A stretch of DNA of 64,000 nucleotides from NCBI GenBank assembly GCA_012270965.1, contig JAAXHJ010000003.1, forward strand, positions 1 through 64,000. Reading direction: 5' to 3'. Position numbers and translations under genes: made by a program. Shown here one piece after another: positions 35,608 through 46,000 of this stretch; position 1 is the stretch's first letter, and each line of letters begins with the position of its first letter. The DNA is from Candidatus Palauibacter poriticola. Its GTDB lineage: Bacteria > Gemmatimonadota > Gemmatimonadetes > Palauibacterales > Palauibacteraceae. The notes under the pieces were generated by a model. That model was not told the origin of the DNA. It saw nothing but the letters and a program-made list of their open reading frames with translations, and did no database searches.

Positions 35608-36401
35608 GGTCGCCTCCCTTCGGATGAGGAGCGGAGGAGGATCGCGGTCCCGCCGAGCCCGATGACGGCGAACGCGAACCACTGGATCGCGTAGGACAGG
35701 TGCGGGCCGGCCTCGGTCTCGACCGCGCGGGCGGGGCGCAGGGCGCCGTCCGGGGGAGGATCGTCCGCCCTCAGGACGTGGGGCGTCGGCTCGAGGGCGG
35801 TCTGTTCGCGGATAAGGGCCAGGTCGAGCCCCGCGATGGCGAGGTGCTGCGCCCCGGCGATCTCGGTCCGGAGCGGCTGTCCGCCCCGTCCGTCGCGCGA
35901 GGACACGAGGACCCCCTCGACCTCGGCCGGGGTTCGGGCCGCGCTCGCCGGTGGCGATGCCTGGGGACGTGCGTGGGCGCCGGAGCCGTCGCCGGAGGCA
36001 TCCGACCAGCCGGATGCGAGGTCGGGGCGGAGCCCGTCGGGCGCGGGCAGCCAGCCGCGCAGAACCATCACGACCTGCCCGGCGTCGCCGCCGACCAGGA
36101 GGGGGGTCAGCACTTCCGCGCCGGCCTGCCCGTCCAGGGTGCGGCTCCGGAGGATGACCTCGCCGGCCCGGTCCCAGCGGCCGGCCAGCCGCGCCCGGCG
36201 GCCGATGAGGCCCGCCGTGTCGGGAGGCACGTCGCCGGGGCCGAGCCACTCGAGCCGCGGGGCGTCGGCGCGCTCGGCGCGCGCTCGCACCCCGGCGCTC
36301 CGCTCGCCATGCCGGTCGAGTTGCCAGAACCCCAAGCGGATGAAGAGCGCGCCCAGGGCGAGGGCCACGGCGCACAACAGGATCTTGCGGTTGAAGGTCA
36401 C
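35604..36401 (-). CDS. SURF1-family cytochrome oxidase assembly protein
   Basis: 265 residues with the SURF1 layout: an N-terminal membrane helix at about 8-24, LGFWQLDRHGER just after it (the conserved LGxWQxxR), a periplasmic domain, and a C-terminal helix at about 238-258 preceded by HLSYAIQWFAFAVIGLGG (the conserved YxxQWF). SURF1 helps insert haem a into the aa3-type oxidase. The oxidase genes are not in the window. Start GTG 36401 has only a weak ribosome-binding site. The middle of the protein carries a low-complexity Ala/Pro/Ser insert at about 130-160. Confidence 0.87.
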   Translation of the reverse strand: MTFNRKILLCAVALALGALFIRLGFWQLDRHGERSAGVRARAERADAPRLEWLGPGDVPPDTAGLIGRRARLAGRWDRAGEVILRSRTLDGQAGAEVLTPLLVGGDAGQVVMVLRGWLPAPDGLRPDLASGWSDASGDGSGAHARPQASPPASAARTPAEVEGVLVSSRDGRGGQPLRTEIAGAQHLAIAGLDLALIREQTALEPTPHVLRADDPPPDGALRPARAVETEAGPHLSYAIQWFAFAVIGLGGTAILLRSSSEGRRP

Positions 36402-36648
36402 CTCATGCCCCGGCGTCGATACGGCTGCGGCGGGTTATGCGCCGCGGTCGAGAAGGATGGTGTTTCGTCCGGCACACGAGTCTATCCGTTCGAGGCGTCG
36501 AACGCAGCCGTACCAGCAACCCAAGGCAAGACTCCGCATCAGCGCCGAGCGCGATGAAGCGCTCGGCGAACGCCCCTTTGGGAAGCAGGGGCTGCTACGG
36601 ATCGCGGCCGCCTTGCCGCACGGCCACCGATGCGCCGATCTTCTCGCG

Positions 36649-38223
36649 ATGATCTTCCAAAGCCCCCACCCCCCGGTCGTCGTTCCGAAGCAGTCGTTCT
36701 CCGATTACCTCTTGGGTTCCCTCGGGGATCGCCGCGATAAGCCCGCCTTCATCGAAGGACCGAGCGGCCGGGTCGTGACATACGCGCAACTCCGCGATCA
36801 GGCGCTCGCCGCGGCGCGGGGACTCGCGGCCCGCGGACTGGGGCGGGGAGGCGTGGTGGCCATCTGCAGCCCGAACCTGCCCGAGTACGCGACGGCGTTC
36901 TTGGCGGTCGGCATCGCCGGTGGCTGCAGCACGACGCTGAACCCTCTCAGTACGGATGACGAACTCGTCTCCCAACTGAACGATTCCGGCGCCCGCTGGT
37001 TCATCACCGTCCCGCCGCTCCTCGAGCGGGCGCGAGCGGTGGCGGCGCGGACGGGCATCGAAGAGATCTTCGTGTTCGGCAAGGCGGACGGCGCCACCGC
37101 CTTCGCCGACCTCATCGGAGACGGGATGCGGACGGATGCGGAACCGGCGGGCATCCTCAATCCCGCCGAGGATCTCCTCACACTCCCGTATTCGAGCGGC
37201 ACGACGGGTGTTTCCAAGGGCGTGATGCTCACGCACCGGAACCTCGTCGCGAACATCGAGCAGTTCAGCGCCATCGGCCTCGTGGGCGACGACGACGTCG
37301 TGCTCGCCGTCCTCCCCTTCTTCCACATCTACGGGATGGTCGTGGTCATGAGCGGCGCCCTGAAGGCGGGCGCGACCGTCGTCACCATGCCTCGCTTCGA
37401 TCTCGAGGAGTTTCTGGGGGCGATTCAGCGATACCGGGCCACGAGTCTCTACCTCGTTCCGCCCATCGTGCTCGGCCTCGCCAAACACCCCGCGGTCGAC
37501 GGCTACGACCTCTCGTCCGTGAAGTGGATCATGTCCGGGGCGGCGCCGCTGGGAGAGGAAATCGCCCTCGCCTGCCAGGAACGGATCGGGTGCCGCGTCT
37601 TCCAGGGCTACGGCCTCACGGAGGCGAGTCCGGTGACGCACGTCTGTTTCGGGGAGAACGTCGACGTGGACAAGATCGGCACGATCGGGCCGACGATCCC
37701 GAGCACCGAGATGTTGATCGTCGATCTCGAATCCGGCGAGGCGCTCGGACCCGGCGGGGAGGGGGAGGTGTGGATCCGCGGCCCGCAGGTGATGAAGGGC
37801 TACCTCAACAATCCGGACGCCACGGCGAGCACCGTCGACGCCGAGGGCTGGCTCCACACGGGGGACGTGGGGCGCGCGGACGAAGACGGATATGTGACGA
37901 TCGTCGACCGGGCCAAGGAACTCATCAAGTACAAGGGCTACCAGGTGGCCCCGGCCGAACTCGAGGATCTTCTCCTCTCGCATCCGGCCGTGGGCGATGT
38001 CGCCGTCATTCCGGTGGCGGATGAGGAGGCGGGAGAGATCCCGAAGGCGTGCGTCGTGCGGGCGGGAGATGTGAGCGGCGAGGAGATCATGCGGTACGTG
38101 GCGGAGCGCGTGGCGCCGCAGAAGAAGGTCCGCGCCGTCGAGTTCCTCGGGGAGATTCCCAAGTCGGCCTCGGGCAAGATTCTGCGGCGGTTTCTGGTGG
38201 AGCGCGGGCGGGCCGCGTCGTGA
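36649..38223 (+). CDS. Acyl-CoA synthetase of the 4-coumarate-CoA ligase type
   Basis: 524 residues of the adenylate-forming superfamily. The P-loop YSSGTTGVSKG begins at residue 181. Motif GYGLTEASPVTH, then GDVGRADEDGYVTIVDR, the hinge KELIKYKGYQVAPAELE and a C-terminal PKSASGKILRR with the catalytic lysine are all intact. It activates a carboxylic acid, probably aromatic or medium-chain, to its CoA thioester. The frame is open well upstream. ATG 36649 gives the family N-terminus (SPHPPVVVPKQSFSDYLL), though no clear ribosome-binding site precedes it. A thioesterase gene overlaps its end. The gap 36402-36648 holds nothing I can identify. Confidence 0.9.
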   Translation: MIFQSPHPPVVVPKQSFSDYLLGSLGDRRDKPAFIEGPSGRVVTYAQLRDQALAAARGLAARGLGRGGVVAICSPNLPEYATAFLAVGIAGGCSTTLNPLSTDDELVSQLNDSGARWFITVPPLLERARAVAARTGIEEIFVFGKADGATAFADLIGDGMRTDAEPAGILNPAEDLLTLPYSSGTTGVSKGVMLTHRNLVANIEQFSAIGLVGDDDVVLAVLPFFHIYGMVVVMSGALKAGATVVTMPRFDLEEFLGAIQRYRATSLYLVPPIVLGLAKHPAVDGYDLSSVKWIMSGAAPLGEEIALACQERIGCRVFQGYGLTEASPVTHVCFGENVDVDKIGTIGPTIPSTEMLIVDLESGEALGPGGEGEVWIRGPQVMKGYLNNPDATASTVDAEGWLHTGDVGRADEDGYVTIVDRAKELIKYKGYQVAPAELEDLLLSHPAVGDVAVIPVADEEAGEIPKACVVRAGDVSGEEIMRYVAERVAPQKKVRAVEFLGEIPKSASGKILRRFLVERGRAAS

Positions 38224-38690
38224 GCGAGGCGCTGCAGGAGCAGTACGCGCCCGAATCGATCTGTTTCGGCTGCGGCCATGCGAACCCGGAGGGGCTCCGG
38301 CTGCGCAGCTTCCCGGCGGCGGACGGGGGCCACGAGGTGGTGGCCGAATGGACGCCCGGGCCGCATCACCGGTCGTTCCCGGGGATCCTCAACGGAGGGA
38401 TCATCGGGACGCTGCTCGACTGCCAGTGCAACTGGTGCGCGGCGCACTACTTCATGCGTACGCGCGGCTTGGACCATCCGCCCGTCACGGTGACCGCCGA
38501 ATACACGATCCGGCTCAGGAAACCGACGCCCTCCGACGCTCCGGTGCGGCTCCGGGCGCGGATCGCCGAGGCGGGGGAGCGCAAGGTCGTGGTCGAGGCC
38601 GAGTTGCTCTCCGCAGGCGAGTGCACGGCCAGCTGTTCGGGGACGTTCGTGGCCATCGGAGAAAGGCACCCGGCACATGGAGCCCGCTAA
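38220..38690 (+). CDS. Hotdog-fold thioesterase
   Basis: 156 residues from GTG 38220 in a four-base overlap (GTGA) with the ligase stop. The PaaI-like hotdog domain is recognisable from HRSFPGILNGGIIGTLLDCQ (central helix) and VTAEYTIRLRKPTPSDAPVR (beta strand). CFGCGHANPEGLRLR at the start is typical of this subgroup. It would hydrolyse acyl-CoA made by the neighbouring ligase or protect the CoA pool. The substrate is not predictable. Confidence 0.85.
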   Translation: MSEALQEQYAPESICFGCGHANPEGLRLRSFPAADGGHEVVAEWTPGPHHRSFPGILNGGIIGTLLDCQCNWCAAHYFMRTRGLDHPPVTVTAEYTIRLRKPTPSDAPVRLRARIAEAGERKVVVEAELLSAGECTASCSGTFVAIGERHPAHGAR

Positions 38691-40704
38691 GGAGGTCAGT
38701 CGCACCCTCGTCCGGAGGCTCGTCGTCCGGAGGCTCATCGTGCGCAGCCTCGTCGTCCGCAGCCTCGTCGTGCGCAGCCTCGTCGCCTGCCACTTCGGCG
38801 TCGGGGGTCTCGCGCTCGCGGGGGGTGCCTCGCCGGCGTCGCGCCTCTCCGCCCAAGCTCCGGACGCCGCCGGTTCGACACCGTTCGAGGTGTGGGAGGC
38901 TTCGATCCCCGAGCTTCAGGCGGCGCTTGAGTCGGGCCGGGTCACGTCGGTGGATCTGGTCGACGCCTACGTCGCCCGCATCGCGGCGTACGACCGGGCG
39001 GGGCCGATGCTCAACGCGATCGTCCGTCTTCATCCCACGGCGAGGGAACAGGCGGAGCGCCTCGACGCGGAGCGCGCGTCGGGGCGGGTGAGGGGGCCGC
39101 TGCACGGGATCCCCATTCTCCTCAAGGACAACTACGACACCTTCGACATGCCGACGAGCGGATCGACGCTCGCGCTCGCGGGCTCGACGCCGCCGGACGA
39201 CGCCTTCCAAGTGCGGAAGCTGCGCGAGGCGGGGGCGGTCATCCTCGCCAAGACGAACATGCACGAGCTGGCGGCGGGGATCACGAGCATCAGCTCGCTC
39301 GGCGGACAGACGCGGAACCCGTACGATCCGGCGCGGAACCCCGGCGGCTCCTCCGGCGGGACGGGTGCCGGGGTCGCGGCGAGCTTCGGCGCCGTGGGGT
39401 GGGGGTCCGACACCTGCGGGTCGATCCGCATCCCGTCGTCGGTCCACAACCTCGTCGGGCTGCGGCCGACGAAGGGGCTGTCGAGCATCGACGGGCTCAT
39501 CCCGCTCTCGCACACGCAGGACACGGGCGGGCCGCTGGCGCGCTCGGTGGTGGATCTCGCGCTCGCGCTCGACGCGACGACCGGTGCGGATGGGGCGGAT
39601 CCGGCCACGGAGGCGATGCGCGGCCGGGAGCCGGTCGCCTTCCACGCGGCGCTCGACGCGGGGTCGCTGGCCGGGGCGCGCATCGGGGCTCTGGAGGAGT
39701 GGCTGTCGGATTCGGGCGCGGAAGCGCCGGTCACGGCGGTGGTTCGCGCCGCCCTCGACGCGATGTCGGCCGCGGGGGCGGTGATCGTCGATGTGGAGAT
39801 CCCGGACCAGGATTCGCTGCTCGCGAACACGGGCGCGATCGGCCACGAATTCGCTGCGGATCTCGCCGAGTACTTGGCCGCGACCGGCGGCGCGCCGGTG
39901 GCGTCGCTCGGGGAGATCGTGGAACTGGGACTGCACCACGAGCAACTCGACGGGACCTTCCGGCGGCGCAGCGAGTCGGGCCCGCGCGACGAGGCTGCCT
40001 ACGCCGAGGCGCTGGAGCGTCAGGTCGCCCTGCGGGACGCGATCGTGGCGTTCATGGACGCGGAGCGTCTCGACGCGATCGCCTACCCGACGCTACGGCG
40101 CGATCCGGCGCGGATCGGCTCGCCGCCGGTCGGAGGGACGTGCCAACTGGCCGCGCACAGCGGGCTCCCGGCGATCAGCGCGCCCGCGGGCTTCACGCGG
40201 ACCGGGATGCCGGCCGGCGTCGAGCTGATCGGCCGCCCGTTCGACGATGCGCGCCTGGTCTCGTTCGCCTACGCGCTCGAACGGACGCTCGAGCCGCGCC
40301 GCGCGCCCCGCCGCACGCCCCCGCTCGTGGACGGCCGCGCGCCGGAACCGCTCCGCTTCAGCGTCGCCGGCGATGGCGGATGGGCCGGGCGGCCCGCCGC
40401 CCCCCGGTTCCACGGCAGCTTCAGCCTCGACCTGCCGCGCGGCACGCTGCGCTACCTCATCTCCACTTCCGGCCTCGGGCCGGCGGACGTCCACGCGATC
40501 GTGCTCCAGCGCCGCGGCAGCGGCACCCGGCCGAACGCGGTCGTGCGTCGTCTCTCCGGTCCGGGCTTCGCCTCGGCGGAAGGGACGCTCGCCCTGAGCG
40601 CCGCCGATTTGGACGACCTGCTTGCCGGGCGGATTGAACTCGCGCTCTACACGACCGAGCGCCCGCGCGGCGCCGTCCGGCTCGTGCTCTCACCGGAGGG
40701 CTGA
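38677..40704 (+). CDS. Amidase-signature hydrolase with C-terminal CHRD domain
   Basis: 675 residues. After an N-terminal region of tandem repeats (about 10-36) and a hydrophobic LALAGGASPASRLSAQ resembling a signal sequence, an amidase-signature domain covers about 65-540. The Ser-cisSer-Lys triad is visible: the lysine in ILLKDNYDT, serines in NPGGSSGGTGAG and DTCGSIRIPSS. A CHRD-like domain (about 560-675: RFHGSFSLDLPRGTLRYLIS, LAGRIELALYTTERPRGAVR) closes it. It probably hydrolyses amides outside the cytoplasm. The amidase-CHRD pairing is uncommon. The start overlaps the thioesterase end by 14 bases. Confidence 0.85.
   Translation: MEPAKEVSRTLVRRLVVRRLIVRSLVVRSLVVRSLVACHFGVGGLALAGGASPASRLSAQAPDAAGSTPFEVWEASIPELQAALESGRVTSVDLVDAYVARIAAYDRAGPMLNAIVRLHPTAREQAERLDAERASGRVRGPLHGIPILLKDNYDTFDMPTSGSTLALAGSTPPDDAFQVRKLREAGAVILAKTNMHELAAGITSISSLGGQTRNPYDPARNPGGSSGGTGAGVAASFGAVGWGSDTCGSIRIPSSVHNLVGLRPTKGLSSIDGLIPLSHTQDTGGPLARSVVDLALALDATTGADGADPATEAMRGREPVAFHAALDAGSLAGARIGALEEWLSDSGAEAPVTAVVRAALDAMSAAGAVIVDVEIPDQDSLLANTGAIGHEFAADLAEYLAATGGAPVASLGEIVELGLHHEQLDGTFRRRSESGPRDEAAYAEALERQVALRDAIVAFMDAERLDAIAYPTLRRDPARIGSPPVGGTCQLAAHSGLPAISAPAGFTRTGMPAGVELIGRPFDDARLVSFAYALERTLEPRRAPRRTPPLVDGRAPEPLRFSVAGDGGWAGRPAAPRFHGSFSLDLPRGTLRYLISTSGLGPADVHAIVLQRRGSGTRPNAVVRRLSGPGFASAEGTLALSAADLDDLLAGRIELALYTTERPRGAVRLVLSPEG
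38707..38790 (+). repeat. 15-bp in-frame tandem repeats in the amidase 5' end
   Basis: About five copies of CTCGTCGTCCGCAGC encode LVVRS/LIVRS pentapeptides between residues 11 and 36. Frame is preserved by the unit length. The repeats make an arginine-rich leader before the hydrophobic segment. Confidence 0.85.
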
Positions 40705-40759
40705 GGGCAAGCGTCGAAGCGTCGGCCGCCGGAAGACCGCGTGGCCGCCGCCCCGGGGG

Positions 40760-42133
40760 TCAGCGAACCTCGGCGGGCAGCCTCCGCACGACCACGCGCG
40801 CCACATCGAGTTCGTCGTGCTCGATGAACGCCGCCACTCCGTTGGGGCCGAAGGCGTCCGGCATCTCGGTCGCGCCGGAGGCGTAGGTGCCGACGTATTC
40901 CCCTTCGGCCGTCAGGACATCGATAGGCCCGTCGCTCTCCGGCTCGTCGCCACGTCGCTGCACCCAGATCCGCCCCTCCCACGAAGCGGCGAGGCCGCGG
41001 AGCACGGGAATCTCGTGGTAATACCGCTCCCGCAGCTCGAAGCTGGCCGTCGGACGAGGATTGTTCCCCTCGCTCCGCCCGACGAACTGGAGGATCCTCG
41101 GTCCCCCCGTGCCTCCGAGCGCTCTCCGGGCGGCCGCCGCCCTCTCCTCGCGCTCCCTGCGGATCTCAGGCGTCACCGGCTCGGGCTCCAAGGGCCGCCG
41201 GATGATGCGCCCGACCTCCCGCGCACCCGGCGGAGTGATCTTGAGCGCGTACGCCGACGAGTCGGAGTGGACAACGCCGCCATCGGGAAGGATGCCAACC
41301 AGGAAGGGCGGCTCGAACACGGTGGGGAGGGTCATGCCGCGAAGCGCGTCTCGAAGCCCGGCGTCGACATTGATCGACCCGAAATCATCCAAGTTGGTGC
41401 GTGGCGGCAGCCATCCCTCCGCCACCGTGTCGGCGCGTGCGACCTCGCCATCGAGTCCGACCCGTAGGAACGGGCGGGAGGCGGGAGGAGACGACGCGCC
41501 ACCCGCGCTCCCGACGGTGAGACTCGCGCTTCCACCGGCAAAGATCGCTCCGCCGCGCGGGTCCGGCTGGATGTCGTGGGCCAGGATCGACACGGCGTCG
41601 GGTCCCTGGTCCGCCCGGACCATGCGCCGAAACGCGCCGGAGGCGTCGAAAAGCTGGTAGGCGCGGTGGCCGACATCGCTCACGACCACCGTCCCGTCCC
41701 GCAGCACCGCGAAGCCCATCGGCCGGTTGAACTCGCCGGGGCCTCCACCCGAGGAACCGAACTCGCGCACGAACCGTCCCGCCGCGTCGAACACGAGGAC
41801 CCTCACATCCGAGGAACCCATCAGAGCGATCCCCCCGAAACCCATCGAACCGGAAGTCCCGTCGAAGACGTAGAGGTTGCCTTCCGCATCGAAGGCTACT
41901 TGGCCCACTTGGCCGAACATCTCCCAGGACTCGCCATCGACGACGCCGACCCGGTAGACCTCCTCGAACTCGGGCTCGATCCGCCCGTCCCGGCCCGTGA
42001 CCTCGATCACCTCCTGGGCGCGGAGGGCGGGGGTCGAAAGGGGTGAACTTCGGAGCAGTGGGGTGCCCACCAGACTGAGCCCGAAACCGAGGATGATGCC
42101 CGGGGTGAGCCGGCTCGGCCGTGTCTTCCTCAT
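40760..42133 (-). CDS. Secreted six-bladed beta-propeller protein (complete)
   Basis: 457 residues. A signal peptide (1-38, ending STPALRAQ) is followed by repeated blades of the 6-bladed NHL-like family: [58 protein letters not shown] and [15 protein letters not shown]. The C-terminal part has [35 protein letters not shown] and [16 protein letters not shown]. Only this copy of the family in the window is intact. Five fragments of paralogues lie at 19690, 25926, 26437, 42943 and 46560. Function of the family is unknown, with ligand binding at the cell surface a guess. ATG 42133 follows AGGAGAATCC. Confidence 0.85.
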   Translation of the reverse strand: MRKTRPSRLTPGIILGFGLSLVGTPLLRSSPLSTPALRAQEVIEVTGRDGRIEPEFEEVYRVGVVDGESWEMFGQVGQVAFDAEGNLYVFDGTSGSMGFGGIALMGSSDVRVLVFDAAGRFVREFGSSGGGPGEFNRPMGFAVLRDGTVVVSDVGHRAYQLFDASGAFRRMVRADQGPDAVSILAHDIQPDPRGGAIFAGGSASLTVGSAGGASSPPASRPFLRVGLDGEVARADTVAEGWLPPRTNLDDFGSINVDAGLRDALRGMTLPTVFEPPFLVGILPDGGVVHSDSSAYALKITPPGAREVGRIIRRPLEPEPVTPEIRREREERAAAARRALGGTGGPRILQFVGRSEGNNPRPTASFELRERYYHEIPVLRGLAASWEGRIWVQRRGDEPESDGPIDVLTAEGEYVGTYASGATEMPDAFGPNGVAAFIEHDELDVARVVVRRLPAEVR

Positions 42134-42358
42134 GGCGGATTCTCCTCTCGAGGTGGAGGGGTCGCCCACCCAGTGTAGGCGTCGTGTACGCGTCGCCACG
42201 TCACCCATGCGACAGGCGGGAGAGACGCACGGGTTGCCCCGGACCCGCTGGCAGCCCGTGCCCAAAAAAACCCCGCTGCGTTCGTGCGGCGATACATCCC
42301 GCCTGAATCGCTACGCTCCGCGTCGCTCCTCGGTCGACTAGCGCTGCAAGTCGGACGC

Positions 42359-42544
42359 TCAAAATCCCACGATGTCCCATTTCGTCCATAGCAGTTCGTA
42401 ACTGTCAAGGTCCCCCATTCCGCACTGCGGGTGGCGAGGGTTGTCTCCCAAGCGTTGAACGCATTCCAGAATCGCTGCCGCGAGGTTCCCGTCCTTCCTC
42501 TTCAGTCGTCGCCCAAACCCCTTCGAGAGGATCAGATCCGGCAT
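42359..42544 (-). pseudogene. Truncated RelE/ParE-type toxin remnant
   Basis: 61 residues: MPDLILSKGFGRRLKRKDGN and LAAAILECVQRLGDNPRHP match the first two helices of RelE/ParE-like toxins. The beta-sheet that should follow is disrupted. The next frame contains GTSWDFERP, which looks like the expected end strand, so a frame change near 42405 is likely. It starts five bases after the stop of the gene upstream, as a toxin-antitoxin pair would. Confidence 0.5.
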
Positions 42545-42549
42545 TCGGA

Positions 42550-42924
42550 CTAGCCGCCGGACCCCGCTTCGTATCCTTGGGGCGAATCGTCCTCCTCGTC
42601 ATCGGCCAAGAGCCACCGGACGGCCGCATCCGGTTCGCCGAAACGGACGAAATCGCCGGCACGGATCTCTTCAAGAGTTTCGCGTTCCTGGGCCTGCCAC
42701 CGACGGGTCCAGTAGTACATCTGCGAAAGGGGGATGGCCGGAGGAACATCCCTGGCGGCACCTTGCTCCGGCCAGATCGACGATCGCATTACCCAAGGGT
42801 CGCTAGCCGCTACGGTCAGCGATTCAGCGTCAGGGAAGTGCAGCACTGGCGTCGAAGAGCGAGTAACCCAGTTGCCGAGAAACGTGGGCCGGCTCCCCAG
42901 CGTGCCCACGGTTATGACGCTCAC
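42550..42924 (-). CDS. Possible antitoxin of the broken pair
   Basis: 124 residues from GTG 42924, though a later start is likely. The C-terminal half, SQMYYWTRRWQAQERETLEE and IRAGDFVRFGEPDAAVRWLL, resembles the toxin-binding tail common on small antitoxins that carry a W(T/S)xxWQxxERE motif. The N-terminal 60 residues show no DNA-binding domain I can name and may include read-through of the adjacent propeller fragment. The toxin gene follows after five bases. Confidence 0.45.
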   Translation of the reverse strand: MSVITVGTLGSRPTFLGNWVTRSSTPVLHFPDAESLTVAASDPWVMRSSIWPEQGAARDVPPAIPLSQMYYWTRRWQAQERETLEEIRAGDFVRFGEPDAAVRWLLADDEEDDSPQGYEAGSGG

Positions 42925-42942
42925 GGTATTTCGGATCCGGAT

Positions 42943-43034
42943 TCAGAAGCGGTTTCTTCCGCGAAGCGCGTCTCGAAGCGCGGTGGGAACATCGATCGAC
43001 CCAAGATCATCGAGCCGGTGCGGGGTGGCAGCCA
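42943..43034 (-). pseudogene. Short fragment of a six-bladed beta-propeller gene
   Basis: The minus strand encodes HRLDDLGSIDVPTALRDALR, close to [20 protein letters not shown] in the intact paralogue at 40760. DNA similarity to 41337-41420 is also evident. Only about 90 bases remain, directly next to the toxin-antitoxin pair. Confidence 0.7.
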
Positions 43035-46000
43035 TTATCGAGACGAGACGCCCGGGACGCCGTCCGGCTCGTCGTCCCACCACCAGAGCGGGGCGAGCGG
43101 CCGCTGTCGCGGGTAGACCTCGTCTAGCGTGTCGGCGTCGTACAGCCGCCCGTTCAGCATCACCTGTTCGATCGCGTTCGTGTTGCGCAGGTCGCCCAGC
43201 GGGTTCGCCGCCAGGATCACGAGGTCGGCGAGCTTGCCCGCCTCGATCGAGCCAAGGTCTTGGTCGAGCCCGATCGCCTCGGCGCCGAAGATCGTCGCCA
43301 TGCGCAGTGCGTCGTGCTCGTCCATGTCGTCGGCGGCCATCGCCCACAGCTCCCAGTGGTAGCCGAGTCCCTGCAGTTGGCCGTGGCTCCCCACGCCCGC
43401 CTTGCCCCCCGCGTCGACGAGGTTGCGGACGAACTCCCCGTGCCGCGAGAACACGTGCTGGTCCTCGCGGAACCACTGCGGCCGGCGCAGCGTGCGCGAG
43501 TCCACCTCATCGTGCGGGACGAAGCGGCGCAGCTTCGGGTCGTCGTGCGGATTCTCTCGGGAATAGAAGTAGTTCTCCGCCCACGGGCCCCCGTACGATA
43601 CGAGCAGCGTCGGCGTGTAGACGCGGCCCGCCTCCGCGAAGAGCCGCACGTAGTCGTCGTACACCGGGAAGATGGGGATGGAGTGCTCGAGCCCCGGATA
43701 CCCGTCCACCGTCTCCGTGAGGTTCTGTCGGAGGTTCAGCGACCCCTCCGTCGTCGGCATGAGCCCGAGTTCCCGGGCCGCCATGATGATGTGCTGCCGC
43801 CCCTTCCGCGCCGCGGCCACGTACATCTTGATCGTCTTCGTATCGAAGTAGTCGGCGTAGCGGGAGAGGACGTCCCTCGCCTCCTCCGCCGTGTCGATCC
43901 CGTCTTGCCAGAAGACGCCCGGCCCCGTCGAGTAGACGCGCGGCCCGAGGATGGTTCCGGTGCGCACCATGTCCGCGTAGGAGAGGACCTCGGTGTTGCC
44001 GGTCTGCGGGTCGCGGGTCGTCGTCACTCCGTACGCGAGGTTGGCGAGGTACGGCCACACATCCGTCCGGTGGAGCTGGTCGCGTGCCCGCAGGTGCGCG
44101 TGCGTGTCCACGAATCCGGGGACGACCGTCCGTCCGCTGATGTCGAAGACGACGGCATCTTCCGGAACCGCGACCGAACCGCTCGCGCCCACCGCCTCGA
44201 TCCGGTGGTTGCGGACCACGATGTCCGCGTTCTCGATGACCTCGTCGCCGTTCATCGTGATCGCGCGTCCACCGCGGAGCACCGCCACGCCCATGGGGAT
44301 GTCGCGCGGGGCCTCGATGAGGATGCGATGTTCGACGGCGCGGTAGCCTTCGTCCTCATCTTCTTCGGTTTCTTCCTCCTCTTCCCCGGCTTCCGCTCCG
44401 GCTTCGTCCGTCTCCTCATCGGCCTCGGCCGCCTCCACGCTGTCCTCGTACGCCCGCGCCGCGTCGAGGTCGTAGGCGAAGTGCGCGTTGCCGAGCGAGA
44501 AGTGCACCGTGCGCCCGTCGCCGCTCCAAGCAGGGAACTCCCCGCCGATATCGGTGACGCGGCGGGCGGGAAGGGAGGCGTTGTCCGGGTTGGAGACGTT
44601 GATCGTCGGCGTCACGCCGGCGCGCGGCACCGTCACGGTGTAGATCTCGCGCTGGATCTCCGCGAGCGCCTGGTCGCCGCGCGGCGCCATCTCGAGGGTC
44701 GAGGGGGACAGGCCCTGCGTCGAGCCCTGAGGCGTGGGCCCCCGCACCTTCACATGCTCCTTCTCGTCCGTTCCATCCCATCGAATCGAGACCAGGGCGT
44801 CGGGGAAACGGAAGAGATGGATGCGGTCGTTCTCCTCCACGAAATGCGGATTCGCCCGACCGTCCGTGGGCGCGATCAGCGTCGCCGGCCCACCATTGGA
44901 GCCGCCCGGGTCGGCGGACGCCCAGATGATCTCCGTGCCCGGAGCGCCGCCCTCGCCCTGGGTCTCGTAGGCTCGCGCGAGTCCCCTCACGGCGACGATC
45001 CGGTCGCCCGGTCCCCACGCGGGGGCGAAGTACGTCGCCGCGTCTCGCGTGAGCCGCGCCGGAGTCCCGCCGCCGTCGCTCCGCACCTTGTAGAGGTGCC
45101 CCTCGTTTCCGTCCCACGTCGAGTACGCGATCCACTCGCCGTCCGGCGACCAGGTCGCGAAGTGCTCCGACATGTCCGCGTCCGTGAGACGCGTGGGGTC
45201 CGAGCCGTCGGCACCGGACACCCAAAGGCGGTCCAGCGCCGTGAAGGCGACGCGGTCACCGGAGGGCGAGGGCGCCGCGTCGCGGATCTGGCGCACGGTG
45301 AAGGTCGGCGTGTCCTCGATCGGATAGTCGAAGTCTACCCTCGGTCCCAGCGCGAGGTCGAAGCGGACGCGGAAGGGGATCTCCTCCGCGTCACCCCCCT
45401 CGACCGGCAGCTTCCAGATCTTCCCGCCGTAGGAGGCGACGAGGTGCCGGGAATCCGGCGTGAACGACATGCCGGGGAGCACGTCCAGGGTGGCCCGCGA
45501 CTCCTGATCGTCGTGCTGGACGGGATAGGCGAGCCAGCGCTCATCGCCGCTCTCGAGATTCCGAATCATGAGCCCGGTGTGTTCGTCGTGACGCGTCCCG
45601 AACACGAGCCAGCGGCCGTCGGGCGAGAGGACGGGCCGGATCGCCGAGCCGTAGCGGGACGACCGCGTGTAGCGCTCTCCCGACTCGCGGTCGTACGCCT
45701 CGAGCTGGTACTGTGGAAACTGCGCGTTGTAGGTCCAGTCTCCGGTCCGCCGCGCGTACCAGATGTAGCGGCCGTCGGAGGAGACCGCGGCCCCGAGCAT
45801 CTTCAGGTCGTCCGGTTCCGAGACGAGTTCGATGCCGCTCCCGCCGTCCACGTGGAACATCTTGAGCTTCGGCAACCCGCTCCCGCGGAAGCCGCCCATC
45901 GACGCGACCACGTAGTCTCCGTCCGGAAGCCACTCGGGAGACTCGGCGCGATTGGCCGCACCCTTCGAGATCTGCGTGGTGTCCGATCCATCGAGCGAGC

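Noticed and set aside
35302-36375. 357-residue minus-strand frame covering SURF1 and the next gene
   Set aside because: Only its last 101 residues look real, from GTG 35607. The rest is the wrong frame of SURF1.
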